Assembly: GCA_034429695.1 (NCBI GenBank)
Contig: DAOUGC010000180.1
Location: forward strand, 1 to 5,108
DNA from: DAOUGC01 sp034429695
Lineage (GTDB): Bacteria > Chloroflexota > Anaerolineae > Anaerolineales > Anaerolineaceae
Length of the DNA stretch: 5,108 bases
Reading direction: 5' to 3'
Shown here: in pieces, positions 1-5,100 of the stretch
Layout of the letters: every line of letters starts with the position of its first letter
Numbering within the stretch: position 1 is the first letter of the stretch
Translations under genes and position numbers: made by a program
Notes under the pieces: model-generated
The model's database searches: none
Told to the model about the DNA's origin: nothing
The model's input: the letters and a program-made list of their open reading frames with translations, nothing else

Positions 1-25
1 CGACTGGCTTTTATACAGGCTTTAT

Positions 26-55
26 TTGTACTTTATCCTGTTTTAATGGTAGAAA
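26..55 (+). promoter_or_regulatory. candidate promoter of the hybrid kinase gene
   Basis: The first 107 bases are strongly AT-rich (34 of 107 are G or C by my count), in contrast to the GC-rich gene that follows, as expected for a promoter zone. The best sigma-70-like pair I find is TTGTAC (26-31) and TAGAAA (50-55) with an 18-base spacer. Both boxes are weak: 3 of 6 and 4 of 6 matches to consensus. Transcription would start near 62, leaving a leader of about 160 bases. No other pair is clearly better, so the region is more secure than the exact boxes. Confidence 0.25.
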
Positions 56-82
56 CAGATATTAACGGTACAATTACCATTA
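44..82. promoter_or_regulatory. putative operator array, three TAAYGGTA half-sites
   Basis: TAATGGTA lies at 44-51, TAACGGTA at 63-70, and the inverted copy TACCATTA at 75-82. The last two form an 8+4+8 hyphenated palindrome with one mismatch between arms (63-82). The first and third form a perfect 8-base inverted repeat with centres 31 bases apart, about three helical turns. Such an arrangement suits a dimeric DNA-binding regulator with an auxiliary half-site. It would overlap the spacer/-10 and the start point of the weak promoter proposed here, consistent with repression. The regulator is unknown and the function is inferred. Confidence 0.4.
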
Positions 83-85
83 CCC

Positions 86-97
86 ATTCATGTGAAT
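86..97. repeat. short palindrome ATTCATGTGAAT
   Basis: This is a perfect 5-base inverted repeat (ATTCA / TGAAT) around a 2-base centre, directly downstream of the TAAYGGTA array. It could be a second protein-binding site or part of a leader structure, but 5-base arms are short enough to occur by chance in AT-rich DNA. Its right part, CATGTGAAT, recurs at 2831-2839 upstream of the membrane-protein gene. Confidence 0.25.
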
Positions 98-113
98 ATC
101 AATAATCATGATC

Positions 114-147
114 GGTCTGCACGGTGGCAAAACTGCCCCCGCTGACC
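114..147 (+). other. possible leader hairpin before the kinase start
   Basis: If the kinase starts at 225, this stretch is untranslated leader. It can fold as GGTC (114-117) with GACC (144-147), a T-T mismatch, GC with GC (119-120 / 141-142), a small internal loop, GG with CC (123-124 / 138-139), a bulged T at 125, and GGCA with TGCC (126-129 / 134-137) closing an AAAC loop. That gives 12 base pairs. No U-run follows, so it is not a standard intrinsic terminator. It could be a 5' structure, or part of the end of an upstream transcript. I recognise no riboswitch class. Confidence 0.3.
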
Positions 148-211
148 CTTCATCCAACATTCCTGCGCAAGTGATCAGGATGGGTTTGTTCTACAGTCCA
201 GTTCATCCCGC

Positions 212-217
212 AAGGGG
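212..217 (+). promoter_or_regulatory. ribosome binding site deciding the kinase start
   Basis: AAGGGG ends 7 bases before the ATG at 225, a normal Shine-Dalgarno distance. The alternative in-frame ATG codons at 108 and 180 have nothing comparable: before 108 the sequence is AT-rich without a purine block, and 180 has only a weak CAGG touching the start. This supports the 800-residue form over the 839-residue form. Confidence 0.7.
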
Positions 218-224
218 AACCTCC

Positions 225-2627
225 ATGACTACAGAACTTCTCCAGCGCGAACACTTTCTACGACTTCTCAATGAAATCACCATGACCTGCCTGCAGCCGC
301 TGGAGCTGTACGAAATGCTCCAGTTGCTGGCCGATCACATGACCACATTGTTTCAAGCCGCCGGTTGTTACATCACCCTGTGGGATGACAAAAACTCCAG
401 GGTCATCCCAGCGGCAGCCACAGGGCCTGCGCGCGCCACTTATCGCACCACCCCGGTAATGAACGATGAAATCACCATGACCGCATCGGTGCTGGCAGTC
501 GGAAAAGCGCTGGTGGCAAACGACGTTCACAACAGCCCTTACATCAGCCCCAGAATTGCCCGGCGTTTCCCCGAAAAATCCATGCTCGGGTTGCCATTGA
601 TCGCCGGCAACCAGCGCCTTGGCGCGGCTTTGGTCACCTTTGACGAGTATCACGAGTTCACCCCCGAGGAAGTCCTGCGGGGTGAACAGGTGGCCGGACA
701 ACTTTCAATGGTGGTGGCAAATGCCCGCCTGCTGGAAGCCCTGCGTGAGTCAAAACAAATCCTCGAAAACCGCGTGCGCCAGCGCACCGAGGAGCTGGAA
801 GCTGCCAACCTGGAATTGCAGGCCGAGGTTGCAGAACGCAAACGCGCCGAGGAGCGCCTCACCCGCCGCCTGCAGGATGAGCGCGCGCTGCTGGCCATCA
901 CCGCCCGTTTTATGCGCCCCGATCAATTTGACCAGGCGGTGGAGGAAGCCCTGCAGTTGATCGGCAGCCTGATCGGCGCCAGCCGCGTGACACTCATGCG
1001 TCTTGATCCACACGAGAAGCGCGTGAAAGCCACTCACGAATGGGACGCTCCTGGCATCCCATCCCAACGGGAGGCTTTAACCCGTATACCTTCCCAGCAG
1101 TTTGTCTGGGGCATGCACCAGGTGGAAAACCTGATGCAGTTCCACATCCCGGATGTAACCGCCATGCCAGACGAGGCAGCCGCCGAACGGGAGTACCTGC
1201 TCAGCCTGGGCGTCAAGAGTTTCGCCGGTTTCCCGCTCCTCTCCGGGGGGGCTTTCCTGGGGATGTTGATGATTGAAGATGTGCAACAGGCTGACGGCTG
1301 GGAACAGGCTGACCTGGATCTACTCAGCCTGTACAACCAGATCATTGCCAGTGCGCTCAGCCGCAAGGAAACCGATGAAATCCTCAACAATGAGCGCATG
1401 GATCTCTCCCGGCGCGTTGAGGAACGCACGGCTGAGTTGAGTGCCGCCAACGCCGAACTGGCATGGGCGGTGCGCGCCAAGGACGAGTTTTTGGCGAACA
1501 TGAGCCATGAACTGCGCACCCCGCTCAATGCCATCATTTCCATCATGGAAGCCCTGCAGGACCAGGTATATGGCGAGATCAACGAACGCCAGTCCAGGGC
1601 ATTTGATATGATCTCGACCAGCGGCAAACACCTGCTTTCGATGATTAACGACATCCTCGATCTGGCAAAGATCGAAGCTGGCAAGAGCCAGTTGCAGCCC
1701 GCCTGGGTGGACGTAAAAGAGCTGTGCCACGCCTGCCTGCAGATGATCCGGCAGCCAGCGCTGGTAAAAGACCTCAACGTGGCTTTTTCGGCATCCCCTC
1801 ACCTCAACCTGATCTGGGCGGACGAACGCCGCATGAAACAGATTTTGGTAAATTTGCTGGGCAATGCGGTCAAGTTCACCCCTGCCAGGGGAACCATCGG
1901 GCTGGAAGTGGCACTGGACCCTGAACGCGAGCTGGTTCGTTTCACCGTACACGACAACGGCATTGGCATCTCAAAGGAAGACCTGGGGCGCCTGTTCAAA
2001 CCTTTTGTCCAGGTCGATTCTTCGCTGACCCGCCAGCATGTAGGCTCCGGGTTGGGTCTGGCGCTGGTCGCCAGCCTGACCGAGGCGCATCACGGCTGTC
2101 TTTCGGTGGAGAGCGAGCCGGGTATTGGCAGCCGTTTCATGGTGGATATTCCCTACGTCGCACCCGCCCCGCCCACCGACGGTTCAGAGGGTTCACCCAC
2201 GGCCAACGTGCTCCCCGCATCAGCATCGCCTGATCAACATTCCCCATTGATCCTGCTGGTGGAAGATCAGGAGACCAACAGCCAGATCGTGGCTGATTAT
2301 CTGCACTTCAAGGGGTACCGGCTGGTGCTTGCCAGTGACGGGCAGGCTGCCGTGACACAGGTGAGCCTGAACCCCCCCGACCTGATCCTGATGGATATTC
2401 AAATGCCGGTGATGGATGGGTTGGAAGCCACCCGCCGCATCCGTCAGATGCCCGGCATGCAACACGTTCCGATTGTGGCGCTCACCGCGTTAGCCATGCC
2501 CGGCGACCGCGAACGCTGTCTGGATGCCGGTGCAACGGAGTACATGAGCAAGCCAATCAGTCTGAAGCAGATGCATGCGCTGGTGGAGCGCCTGACGCGG
2601 CCCGCGACATTCAGTGGAGACTTATAG
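225..2627 (+). CDS. soluble hybrid histidine kinase, GAF-GAF-HisKA-HATPase-REC
   Basis: The 800-residue product is a cytoplasmic sensor kinase with no membrane segment or signal peptide. In order, I see a GAF domain (about 20-168), a heptad-rich coiled coil (168-220), a second GAF (about 225-378) carrying the HEW motif (271-273) common in one multidomain-kinase GAF group, a second coiled coil (380-420), HisKA with MSHELRTPLN and phospho-acceptor His428, HATPase_c, and a C-terminal receiver. The ATPase has N-box Asn543/Asn547, G1 DNGIGI (577-582), F-box near 591 and G2 GSGLGL (607-612). The receiver (about 673-792) has acidic Asp681, acceptor Asp724, Thr754 and Lys776. A Pro/Ser/Ala-rich linker (646-672) precedes it. 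All catalytic positions are present. The GAF ligand cannot be read from sequence. The start at 225 follows AAGGGG at 212-217. The longer in-frame start at 108 has no RBS and adds 39 residues unlike any domain. No Hpt domain or partner regulator is visible, so the output pathway is unknown. Confidence 0.93.
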   Translation: MTTELLQREHFLRLLNEITMTCLQPLELYEMLQLLADHMTTLFQAAGCYITLWDDKNSRVIPAAATGPARATYRTTPVMNDEITMTASVLAVGKALVANDVHNSPYISPRIARRFPEKSMLGLPLIAGNQRLGAALVTFDEYHEFTPEEVLRGEQVAGQLSMVVANARLLEALRESKQILENRVRQRTEELEAANLELQAEVAERKRAEERLTRRLQDERALLAITARFMRPDQFDQAVEEALQLIGSLIGASRVTLMRLDPHEKRVKATHEWDAPGIPSQREALTRIPSQQFVWGMHQVENLMQFHIPDVTAMPDEAAAEREYLLSLGVKSFAGFPLLSGGAFLGMLMIEDVQQADGWEQADLDLLSLYNQIIASALSRKETDEILNNERMDLSRRVEERTAELSAANAELAWAVRAKDEFLANMSHELRTPLNAIISIMEALQDQVYGEINERQSRAFDMISTSGKHLLSMINDILDLAKIEAGKSQLQPAWVDVKELCHACLQMIRQPALVKDLNVAFSASPHLNLIWADERRMKQILVNLLGNAVKFTPARGTIGLEVALDPERELVRFTVHDNGIGISKEDLGRLFKPFVQVDSSLTRQHVGSGLGLALVASLTEAHHGCLSVESEPGIGSRFMVDIPYVAPAPPTDGSEGSPTANVLPASASPDQHSPLILLVEDQETNSQIVADYLHFKGYRLVLASDGQAAVTQVSLNPPDLILMDIQMPVMDGLEATRRIRQMPGMQHVPIVALTALAMPGDRERCLDAGATEYMSKPISLKQMHALVERLTRPATFSGDL

Positions 2628-2632
2628 CGGAC

Positions 2633-2677
2633 GGGCGGGAGAACTGCGGGACCTTCCCCGGCAGACATGGCCCGCCC
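2633..2677 (+). terminator. possible structured 3' end of the kinase transcript
   Basis: Six bases after the kinase stop codon, GGGCGGG (2633-2639) can pair perfectly with CCCGCCC (2671-2677). The enclosed loop holds a smaller stem, TGC-GGGA (2645-2651) with TCCC (2655-2658) and GCA (2661-2663). The position suits transcription termination or 3'-end protection. No run of T follows, only CCAAAATG, so this is not a canonical intrinsic terminator. Confidence 0.3.
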
Positions 2678-2695
2678 CGCCAAAATGACCGTTTT

Positions 2696-2714
2696 CGGCG
2701 CACGCCGTGCGCCG
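2696..2714. repeat. GC-rich perfect palindrome, REP-like hairpin
   Basis: CGGCGCAC (2696-2703) and GTGCGCCG (2707-2714) form a perfect 8-base stem around GCC. The flanks read GTTTT on the left and CCACAAG on the right. The GGCGCAC...GTGCGCC core followed by a (C)CACAAG-type tail resembles dispersed palindromic intergenic elements I associate with Chloroflexota and some cyanobacteria. That resemblance is from memory and untested. With no T-tract on either strand, it is more likely a repeat element or an RNA-stabilising hairpin than an intrinsic terminator. Confidence 0.45.
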
Positions 2715-2738
2715 CCACAAGAAGAGGGAAGCGTCTGG

Positions 2739-2753
2739 GCGGATTGCGTCCGC
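2739..2753. repeat. small inverted repeat GCGGA / TCCGC
   Basis: GCGGA (2739-2743) and TCCGC (2749-2753) flank a 5-base TTGCG loop, 25 bases after the stronger palindrome. It may belong to the same GC-rich module. By itself a 5-base stem is weak evidence. Confidence 0.25.
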
Positions 2754-2773
2754 TCGTCGGTAGCGGGGTATTA

Positions 2774-2809
2774 TTCGTGTCATTCGTTTTTTTCGTGTAT
2801 TTCGTGTTT
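2774..2809. repeat. degenerate 9-nt tandem repeat, TTCGTGTNN x4
   Basis: Four units begin at 2774, 2783, 2792 and 2801, exactly 9 bases apart: TTCGTGTCA, TTCGTTTTT, TTCGTGTAT and TTCGTGTTT. The first five bases are invariant in all four; the remainder drifts. On the opposite strand this reads as ACACGAA repeats and gives a low-complexity Asn/Thr/Lys translation, a known source of spurious short ORF calls. The unit is shorter than a CRISPR repeat and has no spacers. Function is unknown. Confidence 0.7.
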
Positions 2810-2872
2810 GTTTTTCCCCACACAGTCCACCATGTGAATCGCAAAAGCCGCCAGTGAGGGGCTTGAATCCAA

Positions 2873-2899
2873 ATCCGTGAAATCCGTTTCTCAATCCGT
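2873..2899. repeat. ATCCGT repeat related to the TTCGTG array
   Basis: ATCCGT occurs at 2873-2878, 2882-2887 and 2894-2899, the first two exactly 9 bases apart. TCCGTGAAA and TCCGTTTCT line up with the TTCGTGTNN and TTCGTTTTT units about 90 bases upstream, sharing TYCGT plus a T/A-rich tail. It is probably a diverged cluster of the same repeat type, separated by about 65 bases of unrelated sequence. Confidence 0.5.
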
Positions 2900-2922
2900 T
2901 GTCAGAGCACAACCTCACCCAC

Positions 2923-2951
2923 TTGTATTATTTACTTAAAAGATATACGAT
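2923..2951 (+). promoter_or_regulatory. candidate promoter of the membrane-protein gene
   Basis: TTGTAT (2923-2928) and TACGAT (2946-2951) are separated by 17 bases, the preferred sigma-70 spacing, in an AT-rich island between GC-richer repeats and the gene. The -10 matches 4 of 6 consensus positions and the -35 only 3 of 6. A start near 2958 would give a leader of about 45 bases. The same ATACGAT string appears twice near the yceI promoter at the right edge. Confidence 0.35.
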
Positions 2952-2990
2952 GTTCTCGTAGATCGATCCGTCTGTTGTCTGGAAACTGCG

Positions 2991-2998
2991 AAGGAGGT
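2991..2998 (+). promoter_or_regulatory. strong ribosome binding site of the membrane-protein gene
   Basis: AAGGAGGT is a full match to the anti-Shine-Dalgarno complement and sits 4 bases before the ATG at 3003. It fixes the start codon and predicts efficient translation initiation. Confidence 0.85.
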
Positions 2999-3002
2999 CC
3001 GC

Positions 3003-4217
3003 ATGTCTTCCCTCTTTCACCAAACCAACCCTGCCCCCCACATCAAACGCCACGTATGGTGGGCGACGCTGCCTTTTGTGATCACCGCGGTATTCATCAG
3101 CATTCCCCTTTTGAGCGCCTGGCTGGAGATCAACAATACCACCTGGCTTGCTATCGTAAATGATGTGGCTCCCTGGGTGCTGTTGGCGGCTTTCCTTGTC
3201 GGCGTCGTTTGGATGTTCATCACCACCCGCAAGGAAGGCATCACCATATGGAATGCCGCATGGTACAGCCTGGGGTTGCTGCTGCTGATGATCGCTGTCA
3301 TCTGGCTGGCTCAAGTCCTCATTAACCAATATTCACGCAATACCGATATACTCCCACTGATCGGAATGCCGTTTGTGATCCTGGCATTTTTGCTGGCACT
3401 GACCTTTTATCGAAAAGATGCCCTGTGGACGGCCGCCCTTCCATTCATCTACATCCTCTGGAGCCCCGTGCTGGAATTTGTGCCGATCTGGTACTCGATT
3501 CCGGTGCACCTGATTGCGCTCCTGATCCTGACGCTGGCCAGTATCTGGCTGGTGCGCAATCCGCGTTCGTGGGCGGTTCCATGGGTGTCTGCCGGGGCAA
3601 TTGCACTGGTGGGGTTGGTATGGTCGGTGATGCGCTCATCCATTGAAGTGCTGCCCTATTCAATTCCGGAAGAACGGCGCTTGATTGCGCCGCCGCTCAA
3701 CGACATTCTCCAGTGGTGGTTGCCAGGGTTCATTGGCCTGACGGGTGGGTTAATCCTTCCGGCGCTTTTCCGCCAGTTTCATCGCTACACCGGTCTGCGC
3801 CGCGGCTGGCTGATCGCCATGACCGCCGGTTTGCTGACCAATCTGGCGGCGGGGCTGGTATTTGTGATGGGCAGCAGCCAGAATTATTACTGGTTCGCGG
3901 AAAATTCCACGTTGATCCGCTGGGTGGGGTACACCGGGGCACTCGTCTTTGTGGTGGGGGCCGTCCTGGAGATCGCCCGCCTGTACCGCAGCAAAGGAGG
4001 CATACCAACAATCGGCGCCGCGCTGATTGCTGCGCTGCTTCTGCACCTGCCGGTGCTGGTGATGGCGCCGTTTATCATGACCCTATCATCGCCGCGAGGG
4101 ATCCCATTACCTTACCTGTCATTCAGTTATGCCCAGCCAGTGCCGATTTACGCCCTGGGTTTGCTGGTGGTGTTTGTTTCGTTGGCGCTGCTGTCATTCG
4201 ATCAGGATCGAGCATAG
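3003..4217 (+). CDS. polytopic membrane protein of unknown function, about 12 TM helices, Trp-rich
   Basis: I do not recognise a family for this 404-residue protein. Hydrophobic segments fall at about 18-40, 55-75, 84-107, 116-135, 140-158, 162-184, 191-210, 238-256, 267-290, 304-326, 336-360 and 379-398. Basic clusters (TRKEG 75-79, YRKD 136-139, RNPR 185-188, FRQFHRYTGLRR 256-267, RLYRSK 326-331) fall in alternate loops, fitting a 12-helix topology with both ends in the cytoplasm. The longest outer loop (211-237) is hydrophilic and Pro-containing. I count 21 tryptophans, about 5 percent, many near helix ends. Glu158, His169 and His348 lie in or near hydrophobic stretches and might be functional. 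There is no cleavable signal peptide, ATP-binding motif or transporter signature I can name. The start is set by AAGGAGGT. The gene is separated from the kinase by repeats and converges with yceI, so context gives no role. Confidence 0.85.
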   Translation: MSSLFHQTNPAPHIKRHVWWATLPFVITAVFISIPLLSAWLEINNTTWLAIVNDVAPWVLLAAFLVGVVWMFITTRKEGITIWNAAWYSLGLLLLMIAVIWLAQVLINQYSRNTDILPLIGMPFVILAFLLALTFYRKDALWTAALPFIYILWSPVLEFVPIWYSIPVHLIALLILTLASIWLVRNPRSWAVPWVSAGAIALVGLVWSVMRSSIEVLPYSIPEERRLIAPPLNDILQWWLPGFIGLTGGLILPALFRQFHRYTGLRRGWLIAMTAGLLTNLAAGLVFVMGSSQNYYWFAENSTLIRWVGYTGALVFVVGAVLEIARLYRSKGGIPTIGAALIAALLLHLPVLVMAPFIMTLSSPRGIPLPYLSFSYAQPVPIYALGLLVVFVSLALLSFDQDRA

Positions 4218-4219
4218 GT

Positions 4220-4260
4220 CTTCCGGTGGGTCGGAAGGTGCAGGTCGGCCTGCTACTTGT
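4220..4260 (+). terminator. possible terminator, tandem hairpins in convergent gap
   Basis: Two bases after the membrane-protein stop codon, CTTCCG (4220-4225) pairs with CGGAAG (4232-4237) around GTGGGT. A second stem, GCAGG (4240-4244) with CCTGC (4249-4253), follows after 2 bases and leads into TACTTGT. The sequence after the second stem is only moderately T-rich, so intrinsic termination would be weak. An alternative pairing of TGCAGG (4239-4244) with CCTGCA (4265-4270) exists. The 70-base gap between convergent genes makes a shared terminator likely, but the signal for the minus-strand gene is not clear. Confidence 0.4.
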
Positions 4261-4287
4261 TCTGCCTGCAAGCGACCATCCACCCGA

Positions 4288-5049
4288 TTAATTCACGCGC
4301 TCTTCCATTGCCACAAATTCAAACTCAAGCAGCACCGTCTCTTCCACACCGGAAACCATCGGAACCTGCGGGATGGCCACCCCAAAATCGGCGTACCGCA
4401 GCGTGGTGGTTGCCAGCCCCTTGATCTCGCTCTCCGAGAGCGGCGTGACCACCACATCAAAAACCGCCTCGCGGGTGACGTCCTTGATGGTCAAATCGCC
4501 GGTGATCTGGAAACGCAGCTCCTGCCCCACCCCGGCCTGCACCGGCAACCCGCTGATTGACCGCGGCGTAAAGGTCACAAACTCGTACTGATCGGTGAGC
4601 AGGATGCGGTTCTTGATCGCGCGGTTGCGGAACTCGTTATCGGTGGTCAGGGTGCGTGCGTTCACCTGAATAACCCCCACGCTAGAGTTCGCCGGTGCTC
4701 CTGCGTCAATGATCAACTGCCCGCGCACCTGATTGGTGATCCCCACCACCGTCTTGGGCGATCCTTCGAGCACTTCATTAATGATGAATCTAGCCTCAGA
4801 TTGCCCCGGGTCGATCAGGAACGTACGCGCCCCGGCCTGAACCTCTGCCTGCACTGGCGTTTCTTCCACAACCACACCCGGTTCCGTGGGGGTCGCCGCC
4901 ACTGATTCCGTCGCCGCGGTAACCGGAATGGCTTGCTCGTCCGCCACAGGCTGGCTGGCGCCCAGCGTGGGTTTGAAAAATTGCCACGCCAGCACGCCAG
5001 CGGCAATCACAGCGATAACCACCCCAACAATTGCGAGTTTCCTGAACAT
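4288..5049 (-). CDS. membrane-anchored YceI-like domain protein
   Basis: The 253-residue product has a short basic N-terminus (MFRK) and one hydrophobic helix (5-24), then a Thr/Pro/Val/Ala/Glu-rich linker (about 30-73), then a YceI-like domain (about 75-248). Recognisable family features are FLIDPGQSEARF near 77-88, VVGITNQVRGQLIID (101-115), the conserved NARTLTTDNEFRNRAI segment (130-145) with LLTDQYEFVTF (150-160), GDLTIKDVTREAVFDV (184-199) and the closing FGVAIPQVPMVSGVEE strand region. YceI proteins form an elongated lipocalin-like beta barrel that binds polyisoprenoids in the structurally studied members; many are secreted and annotated as stress-related. Here the helix lacks an obvious cleavage site, so I infer an uncleaved anchor with the barrel outside the membrane. 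The start at 5049 is chosen because AAGGAGGAG lies just before it; the in-frame ATG at 5076 would put that site inside the coding region. The ligand is unknown. Confidence 0.9.
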   Translation of the reverse strand: MFRKLAIVGVVIAVIAAGVLAWQFFKPTLGASQPVADEQAIPVTAATESVAATPTEPGVVVEETPVQAEVQAGARTFLIDPGQSEARFIINEVLEGSPKTVVGITNQVRGQLIIDAGAPANSSVGVIQVNARTLTTDNEFRNRAIKNRILLTDQYEFVTFTPRSISGLPVQAGVGQELRFQITGDLTIKDVTREAVFDVVVTPLSESEIKGLATTTLRYADFGVAIPQVPMVSGVEETVLLEFEFVAMEERVN

Positions 5050-5052
5050 GTG

Positions 5053-5061
5053 CTCCTCCTT
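5053..5061 (-). promoter_or_regulatory. ribosome binding site deciding the yceI-like start
   Basis: Read on the minus strand, AAGGAGGAG stands just ahead of the ATG at 5049, with 5 bases between the AAGGAGG core and the start codon. It lies inside the 27-base extension that would result from the upstream ATG at 5076, which argues for the shorter 253-residue protein. Confidence 0.8.
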
Positions 5062-5094
5062 GTACCCCCTCTGCAATGTAGTAATACGATAATA

Positions 5095-5100
5095 ATTATA
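5095..5100 (-). promoter_or_regulatory. perfect -10 box (TATAAT) of the yceI-like gene
   Basis: The plus-strand ATTATA here reads TATAAT on the minus strand, an exact sigma-70 -10 consensus in an AT-rich edge sequence. Transcription would start near 5088, giving a leader of about 38 bases that contains the strong ribosome binding site. The -35 box would fall near 5118-5123, outside the window, so the promoter is only half seen. ATACGAT occurs at 5084-5090 and 5098-5104, either side of the box. Confidence 0.5.

Larger units (their letters stand above)
2628..3002. other. repeat-rich intergenic region without a credible gene
   Basis: These 375 bases separate two same-strand genes. The left half (2628-2760) is GC-rich and hairpin-forming. 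The middle (2774-2807) is a 9-nt-period TTCGTG repeat. Around 2873-2899 there is a second, related ATCCGT repeat. The last 80 bases are AT-richer and hold the promoter and RBS of the membrane protein. Open frames crossing the region on the minus strand have low-complexity translations imposed by the 9-nt repeat, with no domain and no ribosome binding site I can support, so I call none. The length and repeat content argue against co-transcription of the two flanking genes. Confidence 0.7.

Noticed and set aside
225..1360. Phytochrome-like bilin-binding GAF photoreceptor
   Set aside because: The second GAF contains no cysteine at all, and neither GAF shows the chromophore-site motifs of phytochromes or cyanobacteriochromes. 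The ligand remains unknown.
1034..1777. Long minus-strand open frame (247 codons) inside the kinase gene
   Set aside because: It lies entirely antisense to well-conserved kinase domains, its translation is rich in Ser/Arg with no domain, and it has no supported ribosome binding site. It is a shadow of high-GC coding DNA.
1320..1952. Second minus-strand open frame (210 codons) across HisKA/HATPase
   Set aside because: It is antisense to the catalytic core, has no recognisable motif, and overlaps another antisense frame. Both cannot be real and neither is supported.
2856..2876. tRNA T-arm-like string GGGGCTTGAATCC
   Set aside because: It superficially recalls the TTCGAATCC loop, but the stem does not pair and no acceptor, D or anticodon arms can be drawn around it.
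2774..2899. CRISPR-like array
   Set aside because: The repeat unit is only 9 bases, with no spacers of regular 30-40 base length and no cas genes nearby.
2622..2918. Minus-strand open frames across the intergenic region
   Set aside because: Their translations are built from the 9-nt repeat and GC-rich hairpins (Asn/Thr/Lys and Arg-rich strings) and look like typical spurious ORFs; no ribosome binding site or family is visible.
3713..4291. Plus-strand open frame (192 codons) overlapping the end of the membrane protein
   Set aside because: It is out of frame with a clear polytopic membrane protein. Its translation lacks hydrophobic periodicity or any domain, and there is no Shine-Dalgarno sequence at its start.
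4288..5076. Longer yceI-like start at 5076
   Set aside because: The extension would place the strong AAGGAGGAG site inside the coding region and add a polar stretch ahead of the membrane anchor; the start at 5049 fits better.
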